A DNA stretch of 64,000 bases from Fomes fomentarius (lineage: Eukaryota; Basidiomycota; Agaricomycetes; Polyporales; Polyporaceae), in the NCBI GenBank assembly GCA_022606135.1, contig JABYQN010000002.1, positions 1,302,001-1,366,000 on the forward strand, given 5' to 3'. Position 1 is the stretch's first letter, and each line of letters opens with the position of its first letter. The notes below the pieces were generated by a model. It had not been told where the DNA came from and ran no database searches. It saw only the letters and a list, made by a program, of their open reading frames with translations. A program made the position numbers and the translations under genes. Below, piece after piece: positions 22,290 through 33,570 of the stretch.

Positions 22290-23783
22290 GCGGGTCTCTT
22301 GTGAGAACATAACACGTCTTCGAACACAAGTTACTGAATACGTTTATGTGCATATGTACAACAACGATAAGAGTATACTACAGTCAAAGTCCTATGTTCT
22401 AGCATGAGTGGAAGAGCAAACGATCAGAAAACCGGAGGCCTGAACGCCACGACCAACCTCCACTTCTCTCCCGCCGACACCTTCAAGTCACGCGAGAACT
22501 CTCTCCGTCCGCGCTTCGACTCCTTCCGCATCCTCCCCGCGCTCTTGACCACCGCGCCCGGGTCTACGCCGATGTCTCTATTCCACTGCGCCGTACTGTC
22601 GCTCCTGCTAGACTCATCCTCGTCGTCCCACGACATGTCTCTACACGCTCGCACGTACTAAGCTTGTTTCATAACATCCTCGCGCAATGCTATATCCGCC
22701 GCTCCGCGGGGATCGCGTTTGCCAGGCCCGAGTATACCATCGCTCCCTGCGCGAGGACGACGTCCATCAGACGTGGGTGGAAGAACCTCTGTTGGCGTTC
22801 GCAGGTATTCATCAGTCATCAACGTCGATCAGCCAGCAGACATGCACAATGGTGTCGTATCGCGAAGTATCGCGCATCGACAGCGTTCGAGGCACTCACC
22901 ACCAATAATCCCAGCGAAAACAGCCACAGGCGCGGCCTCCACCACGACCTGATTCACAGGCGACGCCCCCCCCGGCAGTGCACACGTCTTGGAGGAACCG
23001 CGTCCAGTCCTCCTGACCCGTGATAGGTCCCGAGGCCCCGAGCCGGAGCGGACCTGAGCTGGCTACTTAATGCAAGTATAGCTTCTCAACGCGCCCACAC
23101 GTCTGAGCGAAACAGCACTTACTTGGTTCGAAAGCTAGAGCGCCATAGCGCGTCACTGCTGTGTGCAGATTCAGATGCAGATGGGTACGATCAGTGCAGT
23201 GGCGCGCCCTCGCGGGAAACAATGCGAAGCACAAGTACTTCAGAACTCAGCGCGAGTGAACCGCCCCCGGCACGATTGAGCAGCTCCTTGTCATTCGCAT
23301 GCAGACTAGACTTCTGTGCTGGGGGGGCACGCCCGCCGAATTGATGGCTCACCAAAATTGGAGAGTAGCAGCGCCATCCAACGGAAGGGTGCCAGTAGGT
23401 AGCATCGTAATCGACCCCTATTGCATGCCCGCAAGACTACAAGACTACATGGCAATCAAGCAAGCGCCTCCTTGTAACGGGCACCGGCGGGAACGGGAGC
23501 GGGACGACGGGCAACGGGCAAAGGTCGAGTCGGGCGAGGCGGGCGAGAGGATGAAGAGAACGAGGAGGGTGCCGGGAACTGGCGTTGATTCCGCCAGGAG
23601 TACAAACATATCTGTAAGGACTATATACTGTAATCTAAGGGACAGTGGTGGCCACGCGAGATGAGGCGGCGGGCGAATCGGAGAGAGGGAATGGTCGGCA
23701 TCCAGAGCGTGATGTCGGGACAAGAACTAAAAAGGAAACTACATCAGAGCGTACGATCGGTATCTACGAGTGCATGAGGCTAT
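22290..23783. other. Unresolved GC-rich stretch, possible gene remnants
   Basis: Between 22.4 and 23.05 kb all frames are unusually open. On the minus strand a piece near 22990-22900 (VNQVVVEAAPVAVFAGIIGG, then GTGAGT) faintly resembles the C-terminal helix of ThiF/E1-like activating enzymes. No continuous gene could be built and the resemblance is too weak for a call. The rest has nothing recognisable. Confidence 0.3.
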
Positions 23784-24490
23784 CTACGAAAGGCCATGAG
23801 GCTCGTGTAACGGAGAGGCCGTTACACTCCTGATACCGATGATCCGCTGCACCTCCTCGACGGTGTTGTAGTGGATGAGCGAGAGGCGCACCACACCGTC
23901 GTTCACGTCCACCTTCGACTCGAGCATGTCGACGAGCGTGTACTCATAGAAGTGTCCGTACCGAATTCCCACCTACATCCACAGCGGTCATCGCAAAGGC
24001 ATCATCAGAGCACACGACACCGACATATAAGAGCAGGAATATGAGGAGCGACAGAGACTCACGTTCCCCTCCTTATCAAACACGGCGACGTCATCCCTGC
24101 TCTTCCTCGCCCTCTCACCCACAACCACGAAGCTCACAGTTGGGACCCTGCCCAACCCGAGTACAGGCCCCGAAGACACGCCTAGCGAGCAGAGAGAGTC
24201 CGGTGAGAAAGAGGTCTCGGACTCTCTGGGACGTCGACCGCACTCACCTAGCGAGCAGAGAGAGGAAAGTGAGAAAGAGGTGAGTAACCCCTTTCTCTCA
24301 TCCCCAACAATCCTCACGCCCCGGTCCTCCTGGCCCCTTAGGTACCCCGGCCCACCCGGCTGGAGCTTATACGGCTTTTCGTCGACTTGGGGGAAGTGGT
24401 GCCCGATGGAAGAGAGGGAGGATGTCAGCCAGGAGTGGCGCGCATAGAGCACGTATGTGAGTGGGCCGTACACTTGCCCGACCCTGGATC
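23784..24490 (-). pseudogene. Truncated class V aminotransferase (cysteine-desulfurase-like)
   Basis: Pieces of a PLP-dependent class V aminotransferase lie in order on the minus strand. VYGPLTYVLYARHS then HHFPQVDEKPYKLQPGGPGY is at about 24490-24330. RGVRIVGDE is at about 24310. VPTVSFVVV then DDVAVFDKEGN ends at 24063. After a 90-nt intron, VGIRYGHFYEYTLVDMLE then VVRLSLIHYNTVEEVQRII runs from 23972 to 23784. The N-terminal half with the PLP lysine is absent. About 100 residues that normally follow QPGGPGY are also missing, and the sequence is broken by an internal tandem duplication. The 5' end stops where a copy of the NmrA-like gene begins. It cannot make an active enzyme. Confidence 0.75.
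24177..24285. repeat. Two-copy tandem duplication inside the aminotransferase fragment
   Basis: A segment beginning with CTAGCGAGCAGAGAGAG and containing GTGAGAAAGAGGT occurs twice about 66 nt apart. It duplicates a splice acceptor and donor region and helps disrupt the reading frame. Confidence 0.65.
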
Positions 24491-24499
24491 CTAATAAGT

Positions 24500-25215
24500 A
24501 CCTGCATGTACCTGTTCGCTCCAACCAGTGCTCAGACGGTGTCTGCACCAGGGCAGCCACTGCGCACCTGCACCACCAGTATATCATGTCCGTAATATCC
24601 ATTCTAGTGCGCAGACGCCACAGGGAGGCTCTTCGCGTAGAACACCCTCGCAAAGTCCTCGAGCGTGCTTGGCTTGATGTCCGGGTAGAGCTCCCTTACG
24701 TCCAGGTAACCCAGCTTCTTCGCGTTATCGAGCGTGTTCTCCTCCCGCAAGACGAACATGTTGAGCATGTACTGGTCGAGGCCGATCTTGTGCAACAACT
24801 CCGGGTTGTTAAGAGGCTGCAGCTCCTTGGCGTCGGCGATCGTCTTGTTAATATCCTCCTCCGTGCGCTGAGGGCATTCAACGTGAGTAACGAGTCCCCG
24901 ATGTCAAAGAGTGCTCAAATAGCGCATTATCGGGATGATAGGTGACCGGGGGCCAGATGGGGATGAGTACTTTAAATGTGCTCACATTAAGGCGCCGCTG
25001 AGGGGCTCAAGGCTCGCCGGATGAATAACCCTCTATGTCTGGAGTTGAGTAACCTCATCCTCCCAGATTATCGCCGAATGGTGGGTCCGCGAGGATGCCC
25101 ATGACATATGTGCCTACATGCAAATAATCGGCCAACAGATTCCGCGCCGTATCGTCTCCGACGATCGCGTTGGCAATCTCTTCCACTGCCTCAGGCTCCT
25201 TCGTCGCTGCTACGA
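24500..25215 (-). pseudogene. 3' partial copy of NmrA-like gene copy 2
   Basis: This is a near-direct copy of 19138-19900, including 3' flanking sequence. The last exon is almost intact (24604-24798 reads MLHKIGLDQYMLNMFVLREE, and the stop SAH is kept). The preceding exon is shortened by deletions: EPEAVEEIANAIVGDD continues to a broken ILADP region and a truncated IIWED motif. Exons 1, 2 and most of 3, with the cofactor site, are missing. The left end touches the aminotransferase fragment. Confidence 0.8.
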
Positions 25216-25764
25216 CGCTCACGCTGTGCGCAGACGTCGATCAGCTTCTGAACGCACTGATATTTCGGATACGAATGCGACATGTATTGACATGCATGCG
25301 ATGCAGCGCCAAACAACACTAATAAGGGACATAGGATAGGACCTAGACACACGTTCGTGAGCTGAGTCGGTACTCTCTGTCGGTTTGCGCTTCCCCTTGT
25401 TTGGTTCTGACCGCAGATGCGCTGTCTTCTCAGATGACCTAGCAGTCATGACGCAGGCTATACGAGCTCTGGCGGATCCCTTAGTAGTTCATGATCGCTA
25501 TACTAAAAAAAACTCACTCTGTTTTCATGCGATCAGTTGAACCAACGGTCCCGCACAGGGCTGGCGTCTATGGAGCAGGCTGATATTGAACATCCGGCGC
25601 TTATATTACCAAACTCGGAAAGACGGCGGCTGACGATCGAGGCCTGAGCGAATCACGAACTGGACCAAAATGCCTATGACCACCCACCTGCCCGCGTGTC
25701 GCGCCATTGCAGATGGGACCACTGCGAGCGGCTGACATGCTCAAAGTAGTAGGCTCGCCGCAAA
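25216..25764. other. Intergenic, no gene seen
   Basis: No motif-bearing frame was found. A poly-A tract lies at about 25505. Confidence 0.45.
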
Positions 25765-25765
25765 G

Positions 25766-25778
25766 GGGATATAAGGGT
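25766..25778 (+). promoter_or_regulatory. TATA box of the Pro/Ala-rich secreted protein gene
   Basis: GGATATAAGGG lies about 100 nt upstream of the ATG at 25873, followed by a pyrimidine-rich leader, which is typical of a strongly expressed fungal promoter. Confidence 0.5.
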
Positions 25779-25872
25779 TCCCGATTTCGCCGCGCCGCCA
25801 CCTAGTAACTCACCCTCCACCCACCATCTCGATCCCCCGCACTGCTCCTCCTACTCCTGCCCCCTGGTGAAC

Positions 25873-26748
25873 ATGGTCTCGAACAAGCTTTCTGCTCTCA
25901 TTGTCATTGCCCTGGTGGCAGACGCTAGCAGTCAGTTCCCCGCCCCACTCCTCAGCGAGACTGCAAGCTCACGCATACCCCATACAGCTGCCCCTGTTCT
26001 CGGTCGCAACCAAGAGGACTTCAAGGGCGAAGTCGCGACCACGACGCTCACGTCGACGGTTCCCGAGTCCCCAGCCCGCAACCTGCCAAAGCGCGACAAT
26101 CCAGAGGTCCCGCCCGCGCCTTCCGTGCCTTCGACGCCCAGCCGACCCTCTGCAGCTGCGCCTCCTCCCCCTCCCCCTGCCGCAGCTCCATCCGCGCCAG
26201 CGCCCGCGGCCCCGGTGCCGCCAATCTCAGCACCGTCCTCTTCAGCGCCTTCGACGCCCTTCAGTGTTCTGCCTCCAGGAGCCGCCCCGCCTGCGGCGGC
26301 GCCCTCTGCGCCCTCTGCGCCTGCACCTGCACCGCCAGCATCTGGAGCGCAGACACCCGAGGTTCCAGTGTCAGCCCCCTCCGCCGGGGCCCCCGTGTAC
26401 GTGATTGATCCCTCTGCTCCTGCGCCCTCGCCCCCGGGGTCTACACCCTCGCTCCCATCGTGCCCGCCGTCTGCGCCTGCGCCCCCGCCCCCGGCATCTG
26501 CGCCGGCTGGAGCTTCACCCCCTGGGTCTGCGCCGGGTACGCCCTCCTTCCCGGGCTCTTTTCCGCCCTCGCCGGAAGCATCGTGCGTTGACTCCGCGCC
26601 GTCCGCACCCGAGGCCCCGGTGCCGGCGCCAGCTGCGCCATCGCCTCCTGGCGCTGCTCCTGGCGCGCCCTCGCCTCCAGCAGCTGCTCCTGGGGAACCC
26701 TCGAACCCGGTCTCTGCGCCCTCTGCACCCGCTCCGACGCTCTTGTAA
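25873..26748 (+). CDS. Secreted Pro/Ala/Ser-rich low-complexity protein
   Basis: A single exon of 291 residues. The ATG at 25873 is preferred over an in-frame GTG six bases upstream. Residues 1-21 (MVSNKLSALIVIALVADASS) form a signal peptide. Residues 22-75 are ordinary sequence ending with LPKRDN, a possible KR (kexin-type) processing site. From about residue 76 to the end the protein is almost wholly Pro, Ala, Ser and Gly in irregular APSAP, PPPP and GAPSPP units, with only two cysteines. It is likely an extended cell-wall or extracellular protein, perhaps O-glycosylated. No family could be named. The equally long open frame on the other strand is a by-product of GC-rich codon structure. 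Confidence 0.7.
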   Translation: MVSNKLSALIVIALVADASSQFPAPLLSETASSRIPHTAAPVLGRNQEDFKGEVATTTLTSTVPESPARNLPKRDNPEVPPAPSVPSTPSRPSAAAPPPPPPAAAPSAPAPAAPVPPISAPSSSAPSTPFSVLPPGAAPPAAAPSAPSAPAPAPPASGAQTPEVPVSAPSAGAPVYVIDPSAPAPSPPGSTPSLPSCPPSAPAPPPPASAPAGASPPGSAPGTPSFPGSFPPSPEASCVDSAPSAPEAPVPAPAAPSPPGAAPGAPSPPAAAPGEPSNPVSAPSAPAPTLL

Positions 26749-27364
26749 TCGCAGTTCTTCAAGACACCCTTTGCTATTTTCTCGATGATACCCAACGGAC
26801 GCGTGCTTGCTAGGTAGATCCAGAGTTCGCAATCCTCGTACTTTGCAATTCTCGTACTTTATGATCAGCTTAGCTTTGTGCATATCAGCTTTATATAATG
26901 GACATACTCGGACAATTATTTATCCATCTTTGGCAGAGACTGAGTACTGAGCTGCGACGGCGTGATCGACCACTTGCGAAGGAAGGGTTCACGACGACGA
27001 CGTCCGACGCTATTCGAACGCGAAGCCATACCCTACCTCGACGATACTTATCATTCAAAGTTGCTCTGTTGGGATTTTACTTGTTGCGAGAAAGGATAGA
27101 TGTCCGGCTTGCGGCGACCGGTCGCCTCGTTGTCTCCTGAACTAACAATTCCTACTTGAGGATGAGTAACACGGACATCTCCCAAGGACTGAGAAACACT
27201 TCGAAACGAAGCAGTTAGTCATCTGAAAGGGGCGTAAGCGCATACATGGAGGTACCAACCAGATGCCTAGAATTCATGGTGTGCGATGCAAGATGCGCCC
27301 GACAACAACTGCTCATCACGGACGGTCGGTGGGTTCGCGAGAGTCACAGATCGTTCCTCGAGCC
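26749..27364. other. Intergenic, convergent 3' ends
   Basis: The 3' flanks of the secreted protein gene (plus) and the PL14 gene (minus) meet here. No gene is seen. Confidence 0.5.
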
Positions 27365-28528
27365 TCAGAGTTCGTCATGCTGGGCTCCCGGACGCGCTTT
27401 GACGATCGCCCCTGAGATGTTCGCGAACCACGCGCGTTGATTCTTCGGGGACGCCCACTCGGGTGAATGTCCGCCGAAGAATGTCTGGAAGTGCAGTCCC
27501 TGAACGCGCCCGTCAGGGCTTTCGTCCGTGCGCAGCACTAGCCCCGTCGCGTGCAGCACAAGCTTGCCGTCGATGCGCACTTGGATCTCCCCTTCATATG
27601 CAGGCATATCATACCATCAGGCACGCGAGTTAGAAGTCAGAATAAGTGCAAATACGCACCGTTGTTGCTTCCCAAGTCATTGGCGCGGACCCGCTGCGTA
27701 ACCCTCGTCCACTTCCCTGAGGCAAAAGACCACGCGCCGCGTCCGACGGAGAAGCCATAATCTGGATGTTGAATCGACTTTGGAGGGACGACTAGGAGCC
27801 GTTCGGAGTTCCTGGCAGAGTGTGGGAGGTACGCGTACAGCTCCCCAAGTCCTTTCTCTCTATGTTCCGGTGCGTGTATGCGCGCAAAATCGGAGTAGGG
27901 GAGTGTCAGCAAGGTAAGAGAAGAGTGGTCAGCGCGTCGCTCATGCCGAGATATTTCGAGGCGAGACCTACCGCCACATGAGGCGCAGATTGAAGCACAT
28001 GCACCGGTCTGTCTGCCTCCCGCCCGTGCAGCCATACGCAAAGTCCCCGGCACCGCCATCTTGTCACGCGTCGCGGTTGGCGTAGACCTCAGCATGTCGA
28101 AGACGGTCAGTTTACTCACATATGCCAGGCAACTTGCCTCCCTTCACCCACTCAAATCCTTGCTCGAACAGTACATCGTAGCTGAGCACGACCTCAGCCT
28201 CACTACCCAGTCGCTTCAGTTCCTCTGCGAATGCGGCAGGCCCGTGGGCATAGAACCCGAACCCTCCGTGCGGGGCGGTCTTGTTGCCTGGATTGATGCT
28301 GCTGAGCGGGTAGAATGCTTCCCACGCGAGCGTGGACGCGTCGCCGCCCGGGACTGGAACCGGCGGAACAACGAGCGTGTGTGTTGTGCTCGATGTCACT
28401 CGGTGTACGCCGAGCTCGTTATCCGAGAGCTGAACACGGGTGATTTTATCCGGTAGACCATCGACAGATGATGTGGTAAACCCAGTCAGAATGTGAAATT
28501 CTAGTACGGAAAGCAAAGAGGATGCCAT
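27365..28528 (-). CDS. Polysaccharide lyase family 14-like protein
   Basis: Exons 28528-28120, 28059-27972, 27859-27660 and 27591-27365 join in frame to 307 residues. PL14 enzymes cleave uronate-containing polysaccharides by beta-elimination in a beta-jelly-roll fold. Family motifs appear in order: DVLFEQGFEWVKGGKLPGIY (about residue 120), GDFAYGCTGGR, FNLRLMWR, GELYAYLP, GRGAWSFASGKWTRVTQRV, IQVRIDGK, and near the C terminus FQTFFGGHSPEWASPKNQ followed by AWFANISGAI. The start MASSLLSVLEFHILTG is weakly hydrophobic, so a signal peptide is possible but not strong. Two of the three introns need AAG rather than CAG/TAG acceptors for the frame to join. The true substrate in fungi is uncertain (alginate, glucuronan or other). 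Confidence 0.85.
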
Positions 28529-29170
28529 AAGCGAGACACAAGCTGGGCAGGGAGGCGAGCTCAGACGACTTCAGGGAAGAATAAAAGAGGTAAGTAGCAT
28601 CTCGGGCGTTGCATTCGACAGCTCGGGTGCTGCCGGGCAATTAGCATGACGTTTGGGCCCAACAACCTCGGCCGGCAGCGGCCGGACGCATCCAGCGATG
28701 CTTACTGTAACTGAGATTATTGCAGCTACCATCTTACCCTCACTCCCAAGTACTATCGCCCAATGCTAGCTCATAGAATCACTCGTAAAACCGACGTCTG
28801 GGACATGGAGTCTGACTCTAACGGAATGCCGGAACGTTTATACTGGACAATGGAATAGGAGTTCGTGAGGTGGCAGAGTCCTCATGTCTCGTATCCTTCC
28901 GATGTCCATCGTGCATGTGTGTGCTGATTGCGGCTCGAACGTAATCTTCTGTATACAAGGACACATTTTGGTATTCTTACGACACACTCACATATCTCAC
29001 AGGGCTGTGTCTCTATAGATGCTATAGATACTAGCTCAGTGGCATCATATCAGCGGTTTCACCCTCGACGATTCCACGAAAGTCACATCGCGGCCAAATC
29101 AGCAGTGAGTGTTTTCCGACTCAAAAGCTTAGTGTTATGACAGGCATTGACTCCAAGTCGACCTCAGGTT
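28529..29170. other. Divergent intergenic region, no gene seen
   Basis: It lies between the PL14 start and the first DUF6535 start and presumably holds both promoters. No coding motif is apparent. Confidence 0.45.
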
Positions 29171-31130
29171 ATGCACGAACAATCAGTTACGCCGCAGACC
29201 CCAGCACCCTCAAGCACGCCTAGTGCGTCAAGCCAGGATGTCAGATCCGCATTGCCAACAGCACAGGTAGATATGAGTTCTGAAAGTTCTTCATGAAGGG
29301 AATATTTTGCTGAAACGCACCATAGGAAGTTCTCCATGAGATACGGAGAAGCTACACAGAGCAAGATAAAGCCGAAGCATGGTCGCAGACTGCAGAAATG
29401 GTCAAGACCTACAGCGACGAGATGGTCAAGAGGTGGAACGCCGAGATCGACACGCTACTCGTCTATGTGCGTCTTTACTACCTCTAACGCTACACAAAGA
29501 GACACACGCTTACACCGAACAGGGTGGGCTGTTCTCGGCAATCCTCACTGCCTTCAATGTGCAATCGTATCAGCTGCTCCAGCCGGCGGGGCTAGATCCC
29601 GCTCTTGCTGCACTCCAGCAGATCTCCGCACAACTTAGCAGCTTCTCCGTCCATTTTCCCTTCGTGAATTCTACCCACGGAGCGTTCGTGCTTCGCGATG
29701 CTCCCTCCCCGACGGCGCCTCGATGGGCTGTCTGGCTTAACAGTCTATGGTTCGCCGGCCTCATCTGCAGCATCGCAGCCGCTTCGATTGGCATAATGGT
29801 CAAACAATGGCTGCACGAATTTCTCTCCGGCCTGTCCGGCACCTCCCGGGAAATCGCGCGCCGCCGACAGTATAGGCTGCGAAACCTGAGCAAGTGGCGT
29901 GTTGCACAAATTGTCGCGATCCTACCCGTGCTTCTGCAGTCGTCCCTCGTGCTCTTCCTTGCAGGCCTGCTAGTTCTGCTATGGCAGCTGCATCGCGAAG
30001 TCGCGATCGTCGCGTCCGCCCTTATCGGCGCGTTGCTGACATTCATGATGGGTACGACATTACTTTCGGCCCTGATCATCGACTGCTGCTACATCTCTCC
30101 GGCTACTTTCGTAATATACCCTCTCACCGAGTGGGTCCAACACGGCTTCAGGTCTCTCAGCTGTGTTTTCTTCCAGTTCCTCCAGCGGCACAGCGACAGC
30201 TCCGTGACCCTTCAGGCCCATCTCCCTCACATCCCTGACTCGTGGCGCCGCCCACGCCCCATCAGGACACGCAGAGGCCGAGGGGTCGCAGGCATCGAAG
30301 GTCGACGAGAGATGCTCGACTCTGACCAGGTCCGCACTGCGTACGAGTTGACACTCGATACTAAGTTCCTCGCCACCATCGGCACGACGTGTCTCGTCGA
30401 CCTGGGCGATGAAGTCGCCATCTCGACCATCGACCACATCGCCGCTATCGACTATCGACACCGTCTTGGGGACTTGACCGACATACTCGATCCGCCCGTG
30501 GATTTCTGGGCTCACGCGCTCCTACGGATGACAGTCTGCCTGAGTGCAGCGCCAGCGGTAGACCCGAAGGTGATGAAGGTGACGGAGTCCCATGCAAATT
30601 CGTGGATCATCTGGAAGTCGCGGCGCGCGGAGGGAGCGGATAGAGCTGCGCGTATACTCGCGTCGCTTTCTGAGGCATTGAGCAAACCAGGCCACCCCTA
30701 TGCAAAGTTACTCCCTAGCGTTGATAGAGTGCAGGTCGCGCTCGGTGAAAATCGACTTCATCGTCAACAAGATACCCCGGCGCGCTGGGAGAGTGTTCGC
30801 TACGGTCAGTGTTCCGCGCCACCTTGGAACCCATGTGCCATGCAGAATGAGGTCTGACGGAATGCCATTGTCTTTGCAGCGTTCGATGCCATACGATGCT
30901 CATCTCTCCCACTCAGCAGCATCATACCACAGAATGGGGATATAGAGGAGACTTTCAAGCGCATCGCCGAGTTCCTCTCCGCTTGTTCGCGACTGCCTGA
31001 CGCCCCGCCGGAGTGTGGCCAACAGGCGCTTCTCTGGGCTCACGAGCGCCAGGAGGAGCTGCAGCGGCTGCAGCTCGAGGAATACAAGCGCGCTCACAGT
31101 GAAGAATCGAAGGAATCTTCGAGTTCTTAG
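29171..31130 (+). CDS. DUF6535 membrane protein (copy 1)
   Basis: Exons 29171-29266, 29326-29466, 29523-30804 and 30880-31130 join in frame to about 589 residues. DUF6535 is an Agaricomycete-specific family of unknown function with an N-terminal multi-pass domain. Its entry motif AEMVKTYSDEMVKRWNAEID precedes the first span. Spans follow at GGLFSAILTAF, LWFAGLICSIAAASIGIMV (then KQWLHEF), and a pair near VAQIVAILPVLLQSSLVLFL and IVASALIGALLTFMMGTTLL. The long C-terminal half is soluble, and the last exon ends in a Glu/Lys-rich coiled-coil-like tail (RQEELQRLQLEEY) and a Ser run. The cellular role is unknown, and an additional non-conserved 5' exon cannot be excluded. Confidence 0.85.
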
Positions 31131-32036
31131 TGGTGCTTTGACTGCAAGGGTATGCTATGTATCTCTTATGTGGGGTGCTCGAGGGATTTCACCAATGCCA
31201 TTGAACTTACATATAGAATTTCACAGTCTAACGAAGTTGTACCATGAGTCGGAGAGCCCCTTACCCTCGATCTACCCATCCAAGACGCGGTACACCGCAC
31301 CCGTTGCGCCGTAGTTCTGCACCTCCATACAATGCACATGAACGCAGTCTCCTCTATTCACAGCTTGACCTCGACGTCCGTACAGTGTGCTCTCTCTGAG
31401 ACAGCAGCGGTTCAGTGGCGCATAGTAGCATACCTCTAGGGATCTTACACTAACACACTGGGAGATGGGTCTTACACGTCGTTCGCAACATTGGTGGTGC
31501 TGCACTCAAGAAGCCATGCGTGTCTGGTGCAAACACAGGATCTGAGACCAAAGACCCATGTACTGCGCTTCTAGCTCTGGGACGTCCCCATCTAGACCGC
31601 GGCTATCGTGGACCCCCCAAATTTGGTCAACAAGTAATGAATTCGACGTGCTTGCTAGCGCTTGGTCATCAATTTAGCAAAATCTGACACTTGACGCTCA
31701 CAGTAGATCATGACTCAACAACGCGCATCAACACTGCAATGGACCACTACTGCACCTAGCACATCCGAGGAAGGTAGCAATACGGAGTTCAGATGGTCAT
31801 TGGGTGACTACTAATTGGTACCTCATCCTTTCTTTCGATGCAAGGTAATGACATCGGACGTCTGAGAGATGCTAACCGTTGCTACGCCACTCGGATAGCA
31901 GCTGTCCTTGAAGCTTGAGGCACAGCAATGACGGAAGTACTAGAAGGTATGGAACACTGTGCTAAGGCTGAGATTGAACTTGAACAAGTATCCCAACTCG
32001 GCGTCTCCACATATCCTCAACACTTCATCTCGCACA
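31131..32036. other. Intergenic, no gene seen
   Basis: No open frame with recognisable motifs, and no similarity noticed to other parts of the window. Confidence 0.45.
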
Positions 32037-32935
32037 ATGGCAAGCACTCAGCCCGTCGTTCTCGTCCTCGATGCCACTGGCCCTACTAGCAAACGTATTG
32101 TCCAGGAGCTGCCACTTAGGTAACTTCGTACGTCTACCACTCTTCACATATTGTCGCGAATCGCTTTTCTGATGCTCATTGTGCAGCGCATCGCGGCGTT
32201 GGTTCGGCCCACCTCAGTCTCGAAGGCAACAACCGAAGAGCTCCGCGCCGTAGAGATCTGCGTTGGTAAGCTCACGGACAGCCTGGGCGAGCTCAAGAAG
32301 ATCGTCGAGGGCGTCACCGTGCTCATCAGCGCCGTCTCTCCCATGGCGCTCGAAGCGCAGAAGGAGATTTTCCGCGCCGCGAAGGAAGCGGGAGTGCAGC
32401 GCGTCATCCCATGCGACTTCACGATCCCTGTAGAGAAGGGCGTAGTCACGCTCGTCGAATTCGTGCGTTCCCTCAACACTCAATTTGTCCTCAGGATTCT
32501 CACGCTACAATACCATCTCTAGAAACACGACATCCACCAGTTCATCAAGGACCTCGGCCTCGGGTACATCTTCATCGGAATTGGGTGGTCGATGCAACTG
32601 TACCTCCCTCCCTCTCTGGAGCGCAGCCGCCGCCCCGGTCAAACAGCTCACATGGCAGATCCACTGTGACGGCCGGGGGCCTCACCCGTCACTGTCACGG
32701 ACGTCTACAACATCGGGACGTATGTCGCCCTTATCATCGCAGACTCGCGCACGCTCGACCAGTCGGGGATCATCTGGGAGGAGGTGACGCAGACGACCGC
32801 GCATGAATTCTGGGAGCGGCTCTCAGGAGAGGGAGACAAGCATAATGAACGCATCTACGTGAGCAATACGACCGTACGATATGTACGAGGCCCTGACATT
32901 CGCTGCTCCAGATCTCTGCTGAGGACCTGATCATG
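32037..32935 (+). pseudogene. Inverted, decayed copy of NmrA-like gene copy 1
   Basis: The four exons of the gene at 16947-18154 are recognisable on the opposite strand. The cofactor loop now reads VLVLDATGPTSK, losing two glycines. Exon 1 ends early at a stop (ELPLR). Exon 2 is well kept (TVLISAVSPMALEAQ). Exon 3 starts correctly (KHDIHQFIKDLGLGY) but shifts frame after MQLYLPP and again downstream. The last exon is cut off soon after ISAEDL. No functional reductase can result. Confidence 0.85.
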
Positions 32936-33035
32936 AAGCAGGCGATCGCGACCGGAGGTGATGTCAGAATCGAGAGCGAGGGGTCCGAGAGCGAGAGATG
33001 GAGCGCTGACCTCGCATTCCATCGCGCTCGACACG

Positions 33036-33570
33036 AACTGATCTGCGTATTGATCTCTTCATATCTCATTTCATGTTCTCGCGTGGTTCGTGGGTATCGC
33101 GCTCGTGTATTGGTGCGCGACGTGTTCGTGTATTGGCGCGGCGACGTCATGTGTCATCTTGTGACGAGGGAGATAGCCTGTGAGTGGCAAGAGCGCCTGC
33201 GGTGGATAGGGCAGGAAAAAGAAGTAGGCAATGGTGCACGGAGATCATGTGAAGTCCATGTCCTTCTGGTCTTCGGACCTCCTCTATAGCTGCCGTACTG
33301 ACAATGAGCTGTGTGCGTGACCGACACGCTGCTTTGTGCCAGATATATGCCGTCAACTTTGTTGCTTCAAGTAGAGTTGCCTTGTGTGCATGTCGTGGCA
33401 TCGTGCATGCAGACATGATCCTCAGGATTCAGCAGATCCCTCGACGCCTGGCCTCATCGTGTTGACCCGTCAGATAACGCCCCATCAAGGCAGCATTTGT
33501 ACCATAATCAGCACCAGAACGCCGTCAGGAATGTCCTGGTCGGCGTCGAGGAACGGCCACCATTCATGAC
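33036..33570 (+). pseudogene. SRP72 fragment copy (intron piece plus 3' end)
   Basis: The segment matches 6500-6610 (start of the large SRP72 intron) joined to 7300-7670 (last codons, stop and 3' flank), skipping everything between. The lysine-rich end AGKAEE-equivalent region ends in the same AAAGAAGTAGG context as the SRP72 stop. It lies about 100 nt after the NmrA pseudogene, so the two copied pieces are fused. Confidence 0.75.

Noticed and set aside
24041..24283. Plus-strand Ser/Arg-rich frame at the aminotransferase fragment
   Set aside because: It arises from the internal tandem duplication and the opposite-strand coding remnants.
25932..26795. 287-codon open frame antisense to the Pro/Ala-rich gene, Gly/Ala/Glu-rich
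   Set aside because: It mirrors the GC-rich codons of the sense gene, which has a signal peptide, TATA box and sensible start. The antisense product has no motif.
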